DNA from: Fontibacterium temperatum | Lineage (GTDB): Bacteria; Pseudomonadota; Alphaproteobacteria; Pelagibacterales; Pelagibacteraceae | Direction of reading: 5' to 3' | NCBI GenBank assembly: GCA_964203055.1 | Contig: CAXNKS010000001.1 | Coordinates: 62,001-126,000 of the forward strand | DNA length: 64,000 nt | Notes under the pieces: model-generated | Database searches by the model: none | Told to the model about the DNA's origin: nothing | What the model saw: only the letters and a program-made list of their open reading frames with translations | Shown: positions 17,810-26,826 of the stretch, in pieces | Position numbering within the stretch: the stretch's first letter is position 1 | Layout: each line of letters begins with the position of its first letter | Made by a program: the position numbers and the translations under genes

Positions 17810-18420
17810 TAAATAAAAAAATTTCCAAAAATAATTATCCAGATTAATCCATCTACTCTATCCAAAAAACCCCCATGACCTGGAATAAAATTTGATGTAT
17901 CTTTTTTATTATTTTTTCTTTTAACGTATGACATTAATATGTCACCAAACTGACCAATGATTGATAAGAATAATTGCATAAAAATTATAGTAATATTAAA
18001 TTTATAATTACTATTTAAAAAAAAAATTAAAAAAGCAAACTGGCTTAAGATAATCGATCCGATAGCACCAGCCCATGTTTTATTGGGACTTATTTGTGTT
18101 AATTTAGGTCCACCAAATAATTTTCCAAAAATGTAACCACCAATATCGCTTAGCCAAGTTAGAATAATTAACCATAAAAAGGTTAGATTAAATTCTTCAA
18201 AATTATAAATCCGTAATAAAGATAATAAGAAGGCAAATAAAACAATTAATCCTAAAAAAAAAATAGCATTTTTTTTCTTAAAAATTTTAACCCATTCAAA
18301 AATACAAAATAAAAAGACAATTAAAATTAATAAATTGGATAAAACTTTTTGGTAAAGTAAAATGTAAATAAGTGGAAAAGCTAACAAAGAAACAATAAGT
18401 CTTTTTTTAAAATTACTCAT
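17809..18420 (-). CDS. cdsA: Phosphatidate cytidylyltransferase
   Basis: Makes CDP-diacylglycerol from phosphatidic acid and CTP, the branch point of phospholipid synthesis, in the inner membrane. The 203 residues are shorter than many CdsA proteins (about 260-285), with fewer N-terminal helices. The catalytic C-terminal signature is complete: SPNKTWAGAIG, then SYVKRKNNKKD followed by PGHGGFLDRVDGL. Several transmembrane segments are visible. It overlaps uppS by 8 bp and dxr by one base. Confidence 0.95.
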   Translation of the reverse strand: MSNFKKRLIVSLLAFPLIYILLYQKVLSNLLILIVFLFCIFEWVKIFKKKNAIFFLGLIVLFAFLLSLLRIYNFEEFNLTFLWLIILTWLSDIGGYIFGKLFGGPKLTQISPNKTWAGAIGSIILSQFAFLIFFLNSNYKFNITIIFMQLFLSIIGQFGDILMSYVKRKNNKKDTSNFIPGHGGFLDRVDGLIWIIIFGNFFI

Positions 18421-19099
18421 CTAACCCTCCAAATCTTCGTTTGATACCTCTAAATTTATTAACGATTTTTTTTAAATCTAAAAAATTAAAATCAGGCCAA
18501 TTTTTTTCTATAAAGAATAATTCTGCATAAGAAAGTTGCCATAATAAAAAATTACTTAATCTTTTTTCCCCACCGGTTCTTACAAGAATGTCAGGATCAG
18601 GGATATTTTTTGTATACAAATTATTTGAGATTAACTCCTCGCTGATTTTGTTATTTTTATTTTTATGAATCTTTTTAAAAGCATTTATTAATTCAGATTT
18701 TGCACCATAATTAAATGCAAATACAACAGTAATTCGATTATTATTTTTTGTTTTTTCTTGAATCTTTTTTATAATTACTTTTAGATCGGCTGGAATATTT
18801 TTTAAGTCCCCAATAAATTTTATTCTAATATTGTTTTTATTTATTTTATTAAAATTTTTTTGGTAGAAAAATTTGAATAAGAAAAATAAATATTCAATTT
18901 CTTTTTTAGGTCTGTTCCAATTCTCTGTTGAAAAGGTATAAAGTGTTAAATATTTGATATGTAATTTAATGCAATTTTTTATGACTTTATTAATATTTTG
19001 AAGTCCATAAAAATGTCCTTTATTACGATCGTTATATTTTTTTAACCCCCAACGGCCATTACCATCCATAATTATGGCGATATGGGATGGCGAGATCAT
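18413..19099 (-). CDS. uppS: Undecaprenyl diphosphate synthase (cis-prenyltransferase)
   Basis: Elongates farnesyl diphosphate to the C55 carrier lipid needed for peptidoglycan and LPS. The 228 residues show HIAIIMDGNGRW with the Mg-binding Asp, YLTLYTFSTENWNRP, and the C-terminal PDILVRTGGEKRLSNFLLWQ and ELFFIEKNWPDF. It overlaps frr by 4 bp and cdsA by 8 bp. The frr-uppS-cdsA-dxr order fits Alphaproteobacteria. Confidence 0.97.
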   Translation of the reverse strand: MISPSHIAIIMDGNGRWGLKKYNDRNKGHFYGLQNINKVIKNCIKLHIKYLTLYTFSTENWNRPKKEIEYLFFLFKFFYQKNFNKINKNNIRIKFIGDLKNIPADLKVIIKKIQEKTKNNNRITVVFAFNYGAKSELINAFKKIHKNKNNKISEELISNNLYTKNIPDPDILVRTGGEKRLSNFLLWQLSYAELFFIEKNWPDFNFLDLKKIVNKFRGIKRRFGGLDE

Positions 19100-19644
19100 A
19101 CCTTTAGGATTTCAACTTCTTTTTCACTTAATTTTTTATCAATGTCAGCAATTTTTAAATCTGTAATTTTCTGAACTTCGTTGGAATTTTTCTTTAAATC
19201 ATCTTCGCTTAAATTATTATCTTTTTGTTCTTTTTTAAGCTCTTCTAAAGAATCTCGTCTAATATTTCTTATGGCTACTTTAGCTTTTTCAGCTATAGTT
19301 TTTAAAACCTTTATTAGTTCTTTTCTTCTTTCCTCTGTAAGTTTTGGAATGGCAATTCTTAATAATTGTCCATCTACGAGTGGATTTAAGTTTAAATCAG
19401 AAGTTCTAATTGCCTGATCAACAGCGCCAACATTTGCTTTATCCCACACTTGAACATTAATCATTTGTGGTTCTGGAGTAGAAACCGTTGCTAGTTGGCT
19501 TATTGGCATTTTCTGACCGTATACTTCTACCCTAACACCATCTAGCATCTTAGGATTTGCTCTTCCTGTTCTAATGGTCGATAACTCCTTTGAATATGCG
19601 CCGAGAGATAAATTCATTCTCTCCTCTATTTTTTTTATAATCAT
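19096..19644 (-). CDS. frr: Ribosome recycling factor
   Basis: Splits post-termination ribosomes together with EF-G. The 182 residues match the family. They include ELSTIRTGRANPKMLDGV with the conserved Arg, SQLATVSTPEPQ, IRTSDLNLNP, IPKLTEERRKEL and IRNIRRDSLEELKK. The gene starts 2 bp after the tsf stop, preceded by GGAG within the tsf end. pyrH, which normally lies between tsf and frr, is absent from this junction. It overlaps uppS by 4 bp. Confidence 0.97.
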   Translation of the reverse strand: MIIKKIEERMNLSLGAYSKELSTIRTGRANPKMLDGVRVEVYGQKMPISQLATVSTPEPQMINVQVWDKANVGAVDQAIRTSDLNLNPLVDGQLLRIAIPKLTEERRKELIKVLKTIAEKAKVAIRNIRRDSLEELKKEQKDNNLSEDDLKKNSNEVQKITDLKIADIDKKLSEKEVEILKV

Positions 19645-19645
19645 T

Positions 19646-20563
19646 TTAAGCTCCTGCTAATGATTTCACTTCTTCATTAAAGTCAGTTTTTTTTACTTCA
19701 ATACCTTCGCCAACTTTATATTTTATAAAAGATTTAATAACTAAATTCTGCTTAATTTCTTTTCCAAAATCTACAGCCGCCTGCTCAACCGTAATTTCTT
19801 GATTATGGATCCATTTTTGACCCATTAAAGTATTGTCAGATATAACCTTTTTTAATTTTCCAACTAAAATTTTATCAATCATATCATCTTTTTTGCCTTG
19901 ATTTTTAAGTTCTTCTTTTAAAATTTCTTTTTCTTTATTAACAAAATCAACACTCAAATCTTTCTCTGATAAAGACATGGGAGACATTGCTGCAATATGC
20001 ATGCAAACTTTTCTTGAAAAATCTAAAACTTCTTTATTTTTATTCTCGCAATCAATTGAAATTAAGACTCCAATCTTTCCCATATTTTCACTTTGCAGAT
20101 TATGGATATAATTTGCAATAACTCCTTTAGAATTTTCTAAATATGCAATTCTTCTAATTTTAATATTCTCACCAATCTTTGCTATTAAATTAACCAAGGC
20201 ATCTTTTATTAAAATATTATCAATTTTTGCATTAGATAAGGTTTCTAAATTAAAATTATTAGCTAGTGCAATTTTAGAGACTTCGGAACAAAAATTTATG
20301 AACTCATTATTTTTTGCAACAAAGTCTGTTTCAGAATTAATTTCTAATATGCAGGCTTTAGAGTTATTTGATGCGACTACAGCTAAACCTTCAGCTGCAT
20401 CCCGTGAAGATTTTTTAGCAGCTTTTGATATTCCCTTTTTACGTAAATATTCAATGGACTTTTCAATATCGAAATTATTCTCTGATAAAGCAGTTTTACA
20501 ATCTTGAATACCAGCTCCTGTTAATTCTCTAAGTTCTTTAACTTTTGATAAATTATCAGACAT
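19646..20563 (-). CDS. tsf: Elongation factor Ts
   Basis: Nucleotide exchange factor for EF-Tu. The 305 residues begin with the UBA-like domain (VKELRELTGAGIQDCKTALSE). They then show SSRDAAEGLAVVA and the EF-Tu-contacting INSETDFVAKN, with paired core domains and the C-terminal helix (AVDFGKEIKQN). It follows rpsB by 12 bp, as usual, and is likely co-transcribed from the rpsB promoter, so it would share any rpsB leader control. frr follows immediately. Confidence 0.97.
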   Translation of the reverse strand: MSDNLSKVKELRELTGAGIQDCKTALSENNFDIEKSIEYLRKKGISKAAKKSSRDAAEGLAVVASNNSKACILEINSETDFVAKNNEFINFCSEVSKIALANNFNLETLSNAKIDNILIKDALVNLIAKIGENIKIRRIAYLENSKGVIANYIHNLQSENMGKIGVLISIDCENKNKEVLDFSRKVCMHIAAMSPMSLSEKDLSVDFVNKEKEILKEELKNQGKKDDMIDKILVGKLKKVISDNTLMGQKWIHNQEITVEQAAVDFGKEIKQNLVIKSFIKYKVGEGIEVKKTDFNEEVKSLAGA

Positions 20564-20575
20564 TGAATTAACTTT

Positions 20576-21373
20576 TTAATTTTTTAAAGCTTCTTCTTTG
20601 TTCTCGGAAATTTTTATTACTTTAATTTTTGAAGATTCTTTAGCAGCTTTTTTGGGTTTTTCTTCCTCAATTGGCTCAACTATTTTAATGTTCTGTTTTG
20701 CATCCAAAATAGTTTTTTTTGCTAAATCACAATAAAGATTGATTGATCTTCTAGCATCATCATTTCCTGGTATTGGAAAATCAATATCGTCCGGATTAGA
20801 ATTGCTATCAACAATTGCAACGATCGGTATTTTTAATTTTCTAGCCTCAGCAACTGCTAAAGATTCAATATTTGTATCGATTACAAATAGCATATTGGGA
20901 ACGCCTCTCATATCTGCTATTCCACCCAATGATCTATTTAATTTATCACGCTCAAGGCTCATCTTAATAAGCTCTTTTTTTGTAAAGCCTTTATTTTCTT
21001 TATTAAGTTCTTCAGTAAGTTTTTTTAATCTTTTAATTGAATTGCTAATAGTCTTCCAGTTCGTCAACATTCCACCTGGCCATCTATGATTAACAAAAAA
21101 TTGTCCAGTTTCTTTGGCTACTTCAGCAATCAACTCACTTGCTTGTTTTTTTGTTGAAACAAATAAAATTTTGCCGCCAGAAGCTACACATTTGTGCATT
21201 TCTAGCATTGCATTATTAAGTAATTTTACTGTTTGAAGTAAATCAATAATGTGGATTGAGTTTTTTTCTCCAAAAATAAATTTCTTCATTTTCGGATTCC
21301 ATCTAAAAGTCTTATGACCTAAGTGTACGCCAGCTTCTAAAAGCTCTTTTACAGACGCAGAAGGTAAGTTCAT
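20576..21373 (-). CDS. rpsB: 30S ribosomal protein S2
   Basis: Small-subunit protein that tethers S1. The 265 residues include VKELLEAGVHLGHKTFRWNPKM near the start, then the FVSTKKQA strand, HRWPGGMLTNWKT and DTNIESLAVAEARKLKIPIVAIVDSN, followed by PGNDDARRSI. The Lys/Glu-rich tail (about 30 residues) is longer than in E. coli S2. The start ATG at 21373 is preceded by GGAGAAACAAG. The SD lies inside a predicted pseudoknot leader, which suggests autogenous translational control of rpsB-tsf. Confidence 0.98.
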   Translation of the reverse strand: MNLPSASVKELLEAGVHLGHKTFRWNPKMKKFIFGEKNSIHIIDLLQTVKLLNNAMLEMHKCVASGGKILFVSTKKQASELIAEVAKETGQFFVNHRWPGGMLTNWKTISNSIKRLKKLTEELNKENKGFTKKELIKMSLERDKLNRSLGGIADMRGVPNMLFVIDTNIESLAVAEARKLKIPIVAIVDSNSNPDDIDFPIPGNDDARRSINLYCDLAKKTILDAKQNIKIVEPIEEEKPKKAAKESSKIKVIKISENKEEALKN

Positions 21374-21450
21374 CTTGTTTCTCCGGTTATTTCCACCACA
21401 GTTTCTGCCTTAATTGGACCGGGGGGTATTGCTACCCACAACTGTGTGCG
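21374..21450 (-). ncRNA. Structured rpsB mRNA leader (candidate autoregulatory pseudoknot)
   Basis: Read as minus-strand RNA, three helices are exact. P1 is CACAGTT (21446-21440) with AACTGTG (21403-21397). P2 is GGGTA (21437-21433) with TACCC (21428-21424), capped by a GCAA (GNRA) tetraloop. A pseudoknot pairs CCGGT (21422-21418, inside P1) with ACCGG (21387-21383). The latter overlaps the SD GGAG (21384-21381), 7 bases before the ATG, so folding would hide the ribosome binding site. The segment is clearly more GC-rich than its surroundings. As I recall, a structured rpsB leader has been reported from Candidatus Pelagibacter ubique and marine metagenomes; I cannot check whether this is that family. 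Confidence 0.8.
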
Positions 21451-21462
21451 AATTTTTAGGGT

Positions 21463-21490
21463 TTTATATTAAAATCTAGGAAAAAAACAA
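21463..21490 (-). promoter_or_regulatory. Candidate rpsB promoter
   Basis: Minus-strand TTGTTT (21490-21485), a 16-bp spacer and TATAAA (21468-21463) lie between the dnaE stop and the structured leader. Initiation about 7 bases downstream would produce an mRNA that includes the whole predicted leader. Spacing and position are good, but the -35 matches only partly and the DNA is AT-rich. Confidence 0.5.
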
Positions 21491-21497
21491 GTGAATA

Positions 21498-24400
21498 CTA
21501 GTGAATTTTACACTCAAAACCTGAGCTATTTAAAACACTAACAATAGAAGCGTCAATTAATTTGCTAGTTTTAAGATTAAAGGCATAGTTTTTATCTTTA
21601 GACTTCATTCTAATTAAAACTTTAGTATCCCCACCATCTTTTAAAATCTTCTTTAGCTCATTTATACTTTCTAAATTTTTAATAATAATTTCAGCATTGT
21701 TAATTTTTGCCTCTTTAATGGAATTAATCTCCGTTAATTTTCTAGTAGTTAACCTTGTTGTTCCGTTTGTCATTTTTTCTTTAACAATATTTATTAAAAA
21801 AGAATTTCCTGGTACCATCTTATCTCTGTTAGCAAGTAAGATTTCTGAAAAAATAAATAGTTCGTACATTCTGCTAAGATCACTTAATTTAATAATTGCA
21901 AATGGTTGTCCTTTGGCTGTTTTCTTTTCTTGAACTGCCATTAAAGTTCCTGATAGAACAAACTCTCTATTTAAATCATTGTCAGAAATGTCAGAAAATC
22001 TTTTAACATTATAAGTTTTTAATACTTTCTCATAATTTAATAATGGATGTTCACTAATAAAAAAACCTATAGACTCAAACTCATTTTTCATTTTTTCATT
22101 CTGATTCCAAAAATCTTTTTTATTTACAAAATTTTCTAATGATGGAAGTTTACTATTTTTATCATTACCAAATAAACTATCTTGCAAAAGATTAGCTTCT
22201 TTATAATTTTTAGAAATTTTAATAATTTCAGGGACAGCATCAAATAAAAATTTACGATTATTCTCTAAACAATCAAAGGCTCCAGATTTAATTAAGCCTT
22301 CCATTTGAAGTTTATTAATTAATTTTGAATCAATTCTTAATATAAAATCTTCTAAAGATTTAAATATACCGTTATTTTTTCTATCAGAAATTATTTGGTT
22401 AACAGATTCATAGCCAACAGCTTTAATTGCAGCTAAAGCATAATAAACTTTATTATCTCTAACAACAAAGTCTGCGAAAGATTCGTTGATCGATGGCAAA
22501 ACAACATCAATCTTTAATCGTTTCAACTCTTCATAAAATTCATTTAATTTATCTGTATTAGCTAAATCCAAATTCATTGAAGCCGCTACAAAGTAGAAAG
22601 GATAGTGAGTTTTTAAATAAGCAGTTTGATAAGCAATCAATGCATAAGCTGCAGCATGACTTTTATTAAATCCATACTGAGCAAATTTTTCAACTAACTG
22701 AAATATATAAACTGCTTGATCTTTGGTAATTCCATTTTTAACAGCCCCTTCTATAAAATCTTTCTTCTGTCTTTCCATTTCTGCTGATTTTTTCTTACCC
22801 ATGGCTTTTCTTAAAATATCGGCTTTACCAGCTGAAAATCCTGAAAGAGATTGAGCGATCTGCATCACTTGTTCTTGATAAATAATAACTCCGTAAGTCT
22901 CTTTTAAAATGTGCTCTATCTTAGGATGAAGGTAATCAGGCTTTTCTATTCCGTGCTTACAATTATTATATTTGGATATATTCTGCATTGGGCCTGGTCT
23001 AAAAAGAGCAACTAACGCAATGATATCTTCAAATTTATTAGGCTTCATTTGCTTTAAAACCTCTCTCATTCCAGCGCTCTCTAATTGGAACACGCCCATA
23101 GTTTCACCTGAACATAAAAGTTCAAAAGTTTTTGGATCATCAAGGGGAAGATCTTTTAAATTTATATTAATATTATTTTCTTTAAGAGAATTTACTGTCT
23201 TTTTAATAACGGTAAGAGTTTTGAGACCCAAGAAATCAAACTTAACAAGTCCAGCATTCTCAGACCACTTCATATCAAATTGTGTTACTGGAATATCATG
23301 ATCTGAACCGAAATCTTTATATAGAGGAACGATCTCTTCAATTTGTCTGTCTGCAATAACTATGCCGGCGGCATGGGTTGCAATATTTCTATAAAGTCCC
23401 TCAAGTTTAATTGCTAACTTAATTAATTTGTCGATCTTAACGTCATTTTTTTGTGCTTCTTGAATTCTTGGTTCAAGTGCAACGGACTCTTGTAATGAAA
23501 GAGGACGTGACGGATCAAATGGGATCATTTTTGAAAGAGAATCTACAACACTATAAGGAAGACCAATAACACGACCAATATCACGGATTGCCATTCTGGC
23601 TTGAAGTTTTCCAAATGTAATGATTTGTGCAACTCCGCCTTTATATTTATTTTTTACATAATTAATTACTTTATCTCTATCTTCCTGACAAAAATCGATA
23701 TCAAAATCTGGAATTGAAATTCGATCTGGATTTAAAAAACGTTCAAAGATTAATCCAAATTTTATTGGATCTAATTCAGTAATAGATAATGCCCAAGCAA
23801 CTAAAGATCCTGCTCCAGATCCTCTTCCTGGTCCTACAGGAATATTATTGTTCTTAGCCCACAAAATGTAATCAGAGACAATTAAGAAATAACCAGAAAA
23901 TTTCATCTGGTTAATCATTTTTACTTCATAATTTAATCTATCTACATAAATCTTCTTTGTTTCTTCAATCTCTTTTGGATCAGTTATATTTTTTAAAATA
24001 ACTTCCTTTAATCTTATCTCTAATCCTTTTTGAGCTAACTCCTGAAGAACAACCTCAACATTTTTCTCAGTTGAAGAAGTTGAGGTGAAGTTTGGAAGTA
24101 AGGGTTTACTTGGTAATGCTCTATAAAGACATTGATATCTTAAATTATGATTATTTTCTAAAGCATCAGGCAAATCAGCAAATAGTTTAAGCATTTCTTC
24201 ATTGCTCTTAAGATAATGCTGATCTGAATAATTAATTCTATTTTTATCCTCTACATAAGCTTTTTGACCAATACAAATATATGCATCGTGCGCTTCATAC
24301 ATGTCTTGATTTATATAAAAAACTTCTTGTGAGGCTATAATTGGAACTTTTAAAGACTTTGAATTAGCTATTAAAAAATTTTCTATTCTGTCTTCATTAG

Positions 24401-24924
24401 ACCTCATTATGTCTTTGTATTTCAAAAAATAGATTATCTTTAAATGCAGATTTTAATTTACTTACGTTATTTAAAAATATTTTATCCTGATTATTAAGAA
24501 TAAGTTGAGAAGTTAAAGTATGATTTCCGCCTAACAAAACAAAAAGCCCGCTGCTAAAATCTAATAGGTCTTTAATTGAACAATGGGGTGCTTCAGTTGC
24601 ATTAATATCAAGATAAGATTTAGAGGAGAGTTTTAATAAATTTTTATAACCCACCTCATTCTTTGCAATTAGAGAGACTTTACCAATAATATTGTCAGTC
24701 TTTATATTAAGCTGAGTTCCAATAATTGGATGAACTCCTGCTTTTGATAATTCTTCAGAAAACTCTAAAGCTCCACTTAAATTATAAGAGTCCGATATTC
24801 CAAGGGATAAAAATTTAGAAAGTTTCGCATACTTTGCTAGCTCTTCAATTTTAACTGCGCCTTCACAGATTGAGTACTGAGTATGAATTTTAAAGTGGTT
24901 AAAAGTAATATCTTTGAGACTCAT
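21498..24924 (-). CDS. dnaE: DNA polymerase III subunit alpha (one +1 frameshift)
   Basis: Replicative polymerase catalytic subunit. The N-terminal PHP domain begins FNHFKIHTQYSICEGAVKI. The polymerase core has GPGRGSGAGSLVAW, PDFDIDFCQEDRD with the catalytic Asp pair, THAAGIVIA, KFDFLGLKTLTVI, FRPGPM, IIYQEQVMQIAQ and YGFNKSHAAAYA, followed by tandem HhH and an OB fold (FVLSGTLMAVQEKKTAKG). The frame breaks at the GG at 24402-24403. One G joins FFEIQRHNE to SNEDRIENFLIA and restores about 1141 residues, the family length. It lies between lolD and rpsB. A broken replicative polymerase is not viable, so this is an error or recoding. Confidence 0.94.
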
Positions 24925-24928
24925 TTTT

Positions 24929-25609
24929 CTATTTCAAAATTCTAACATTAGAATCTTGAATAGCTAACTGAATATCTGCTTTATCTGATAATTCTCTATT
25001 GTGAGTTGCAAAAACAATTAATCTTTCTTTTGATTTTAAACTTAAAAGTATTTCAAAGACTTCGTTTGCAGTTTTGCTATCTAAATTACCAGTTGGTTCA
25101 TCTGCTAAAATAAGCTCAGGTTCATTTATTAAAGCTCTAGCGATTGCAACACGCTGCTGCTCTCCACCTGATAATTCATGAGGGTAATGATTTAATCTTT
25201 CTTTTAACCCAAGTTTTGCAAGTAAACTTTCTGCTTTTTTAAAAGATTCATTCTTATCTAAATTATTAATTAATAAAGGAAGAATAACATTATCAACTGC
25301 TCGAAGATCAGAAATTAAATTATTAAATTGATAAACTATTGAAATACTTTTTCTTCTATAAATTGTTTTTTGATCATCTTTTAAATCAATTAAATTAACA
25401 TCATTAAAAAAATACTCACCCTTATCAACTGTCTCAAGTAATCCCAAAATATGCAAAAGCGTTGATTTTCCAGAACCAGACGGTCCAATCAATGAAACGA
25501 TATTATTTTTACTTAAAGATAAATTAACACCATTTAAAACTTGAATATTTTTACTAGCATCAATGTATTTCTTTTGAATATTTTTTAACTTTAAAAAAAT
25601 ATCAGTCAT
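24929..25609 (-). CDS. lolD: Lipoprotein-releasing ABC transporter ATPase LolD
   Basis: ATPase of the LolCDE system, which extracts lipoproteins from the inner membrane for transfer to the outer membrane. The 226 residues hold Walker A GPSGSGKST, a Q-loop in IVYQFNNLI, signature LSGGEQQRVAIARAL, Walker B LILADEPTGNLD and the H-loop ATHN. It overlaps its permease partner by 8 bp, which fixes the pairing over other MacB-type ATPases. dnaE follows after 4 bp. Confidence 0.95.
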   Translation of the reverse strand: MTDIFLKLKNIQKKYIDASKNIQVLNGVNLSLSKNNIVSLIGPSGSGKSTLLHILGLLETVDKGEYFFNDVNLIDLKDDQKTIYRRKSISIVYQFNNLISDLRAVDNVILPLLINNLDKNESFKKAESLLAKLGLKERLNHYPHELSGGEQQRVAIARALINEPELILADEPTGNLDSKTANEVFEILLSLKSKERLIVFATHNRELSDKADIQLAIQDSNVRILK

Positions 25610-26825
25610 ATTTTAATCCTTTAATTGGATTAAGTTTAGATGCAGAGATTGCAGGATATAAACTTGCAAAAAATGTAATTAGTACTGAAAAGAAACAAAT
25701 AATAAGAACTGACTTATAATCTATTAATGATGGCATCTTACTTAAAAAATAAATCTCAGGAGGAAAAACTTTCACCTGAAAAACAAAACTTACAAATTGT
25801 CTAATGGCTTCTATGTTATGAGCAAAAACTACGCCCAAAATTACTCCAAATATAGTTCCAGTAATTCCAATAAAAGATCCCATAATAAAAAAGATCTTTG
25901 AAATTGAAAACTTTGACATTCCAAGGGTATTGAAAATTGCAATCTCTTTGGTTTTATTTTTAACCAAGATCGTCATGCCCGTTACAATATTAAATGCAGC
26001 AACAATAATAATAAGGGTTAAAATAATAAACATCACATTACGCTCAACTAATAGAGCATCGAAAAATGTTTGATTATTATCTATCCAGGTAGTGAAGTAA
26101 TAATTTTGAAAATTTTTCTGTAGTTCTTTTTTATAAAGATCAACGTTATTAACGTCCTTAATTTTGATATCTACAGATATAAGATTTTTATTATTTTTAA
26201 TAAACTCTAAAGCGTCGTTATAAGGAATAAAGACGTAGTTATAATCCAACTCTGATACTCCACTTGAGAACGTAGAGGCTACTTTATACGTAAATTGTTG
26301 AGGTAATTTTCCAAAAGGCGTTGAAACATTATTTGCTGAAAGCACATTAATCTTATTATTTTTTGCAATTCCAAGCTTATCCGCTAATGCGGTACCAATA
26401 ATAACTGAACCCTTCTCATAACCTGATAGTTCCTTAATAAACTCATCTTTAAGTAAATCTTCTTTATTAATTCCAATGATTCCAATTCCTGAATTGCTTC
26501 TTTCTGAAACTAATAATCCTTGAGCTTTAATAACTTTTCTAATGCTTTTAACTTCAATTTTTTTCTCATTAAAAAACTGAGTTAACTTTGGAATACTTAA
26601 CTCATCATTACCAACCGAATGAACAATAATGTGAGGGTTAAATTTTAAAAGCTTATCGAATAGCTCAGCTCTAAACCCATTCATTACTGACATTACAATA
26701 ATAAGGGTTGCAACACCTATGGATATTCCAAGAAAAGAAAAAATTGAGATAATTTTTAAAAAACTATCTTTTTTTTTTGATCGAATATAATTTTTAATTA
26801 TTAATAACTCAGCAGCGGAAATCAA
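25602..26825 (-). CDS. lolC: Lipoprotein-releasing system permease LolC/LolE
   Basis: Membrane subunit of the Lol exporter. The 407 residues have an N-terminal helix (about 25-50, ISIFSFLGISIGVATLIIVMSVMNGFR), a periplasmic MacB-type domain and three C-terminal helices (about 265-400) with the ATPase-coupling segment KEIAIFNTLGMS. Only one permease gene is present beside lolD, as in other Alphaproteobacteria where a single LolC/E-type protein serves. It directly follows proS. Confidence 0.93.
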   Translation of the reverse strand: MISAAELLIIKNYIRSKKKDSFLKIISIFSFLGISIGVATLIIVMSVMNGFRAELFDKLLKFNPHIIVHSVGNDELSIPKLTQFFNEKKIEVKSIRKVIKAQGLLVSERSNSGIGIIGINKEDLLKDEFIKELSGYEKGSVIIGTALADKLGIAKNNKINVLSANNVSTPFGKLPQQFTYKVASTFSSGVSELDYNYVFIPYNDALEFIKNNKNLISVDIKIKDVNNVDLYKKELQKNFQNYYFTTWIDNNQTFFDALLVERNVMFIILTLIIIVAAFNIVTGMTILVKNKTKEIAIFNTLGMSKFSISKIFFIMGSFIGITGTIFGVILGVVFAHNIEAIRQFVSFVFQVKVFPPEIYFLSKMPSLIDYKSVLIICFFSVLITFFASLYPAISASKLNPIKGLKYD

Positions 26826-26826
26826 T

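Noticed and set aside
22972..23301. Plus-strand open frame of 109 codons opposite dnaE
   Set aside because: Antisense shadow of a conserved polymerase region, with no recognisable motif.
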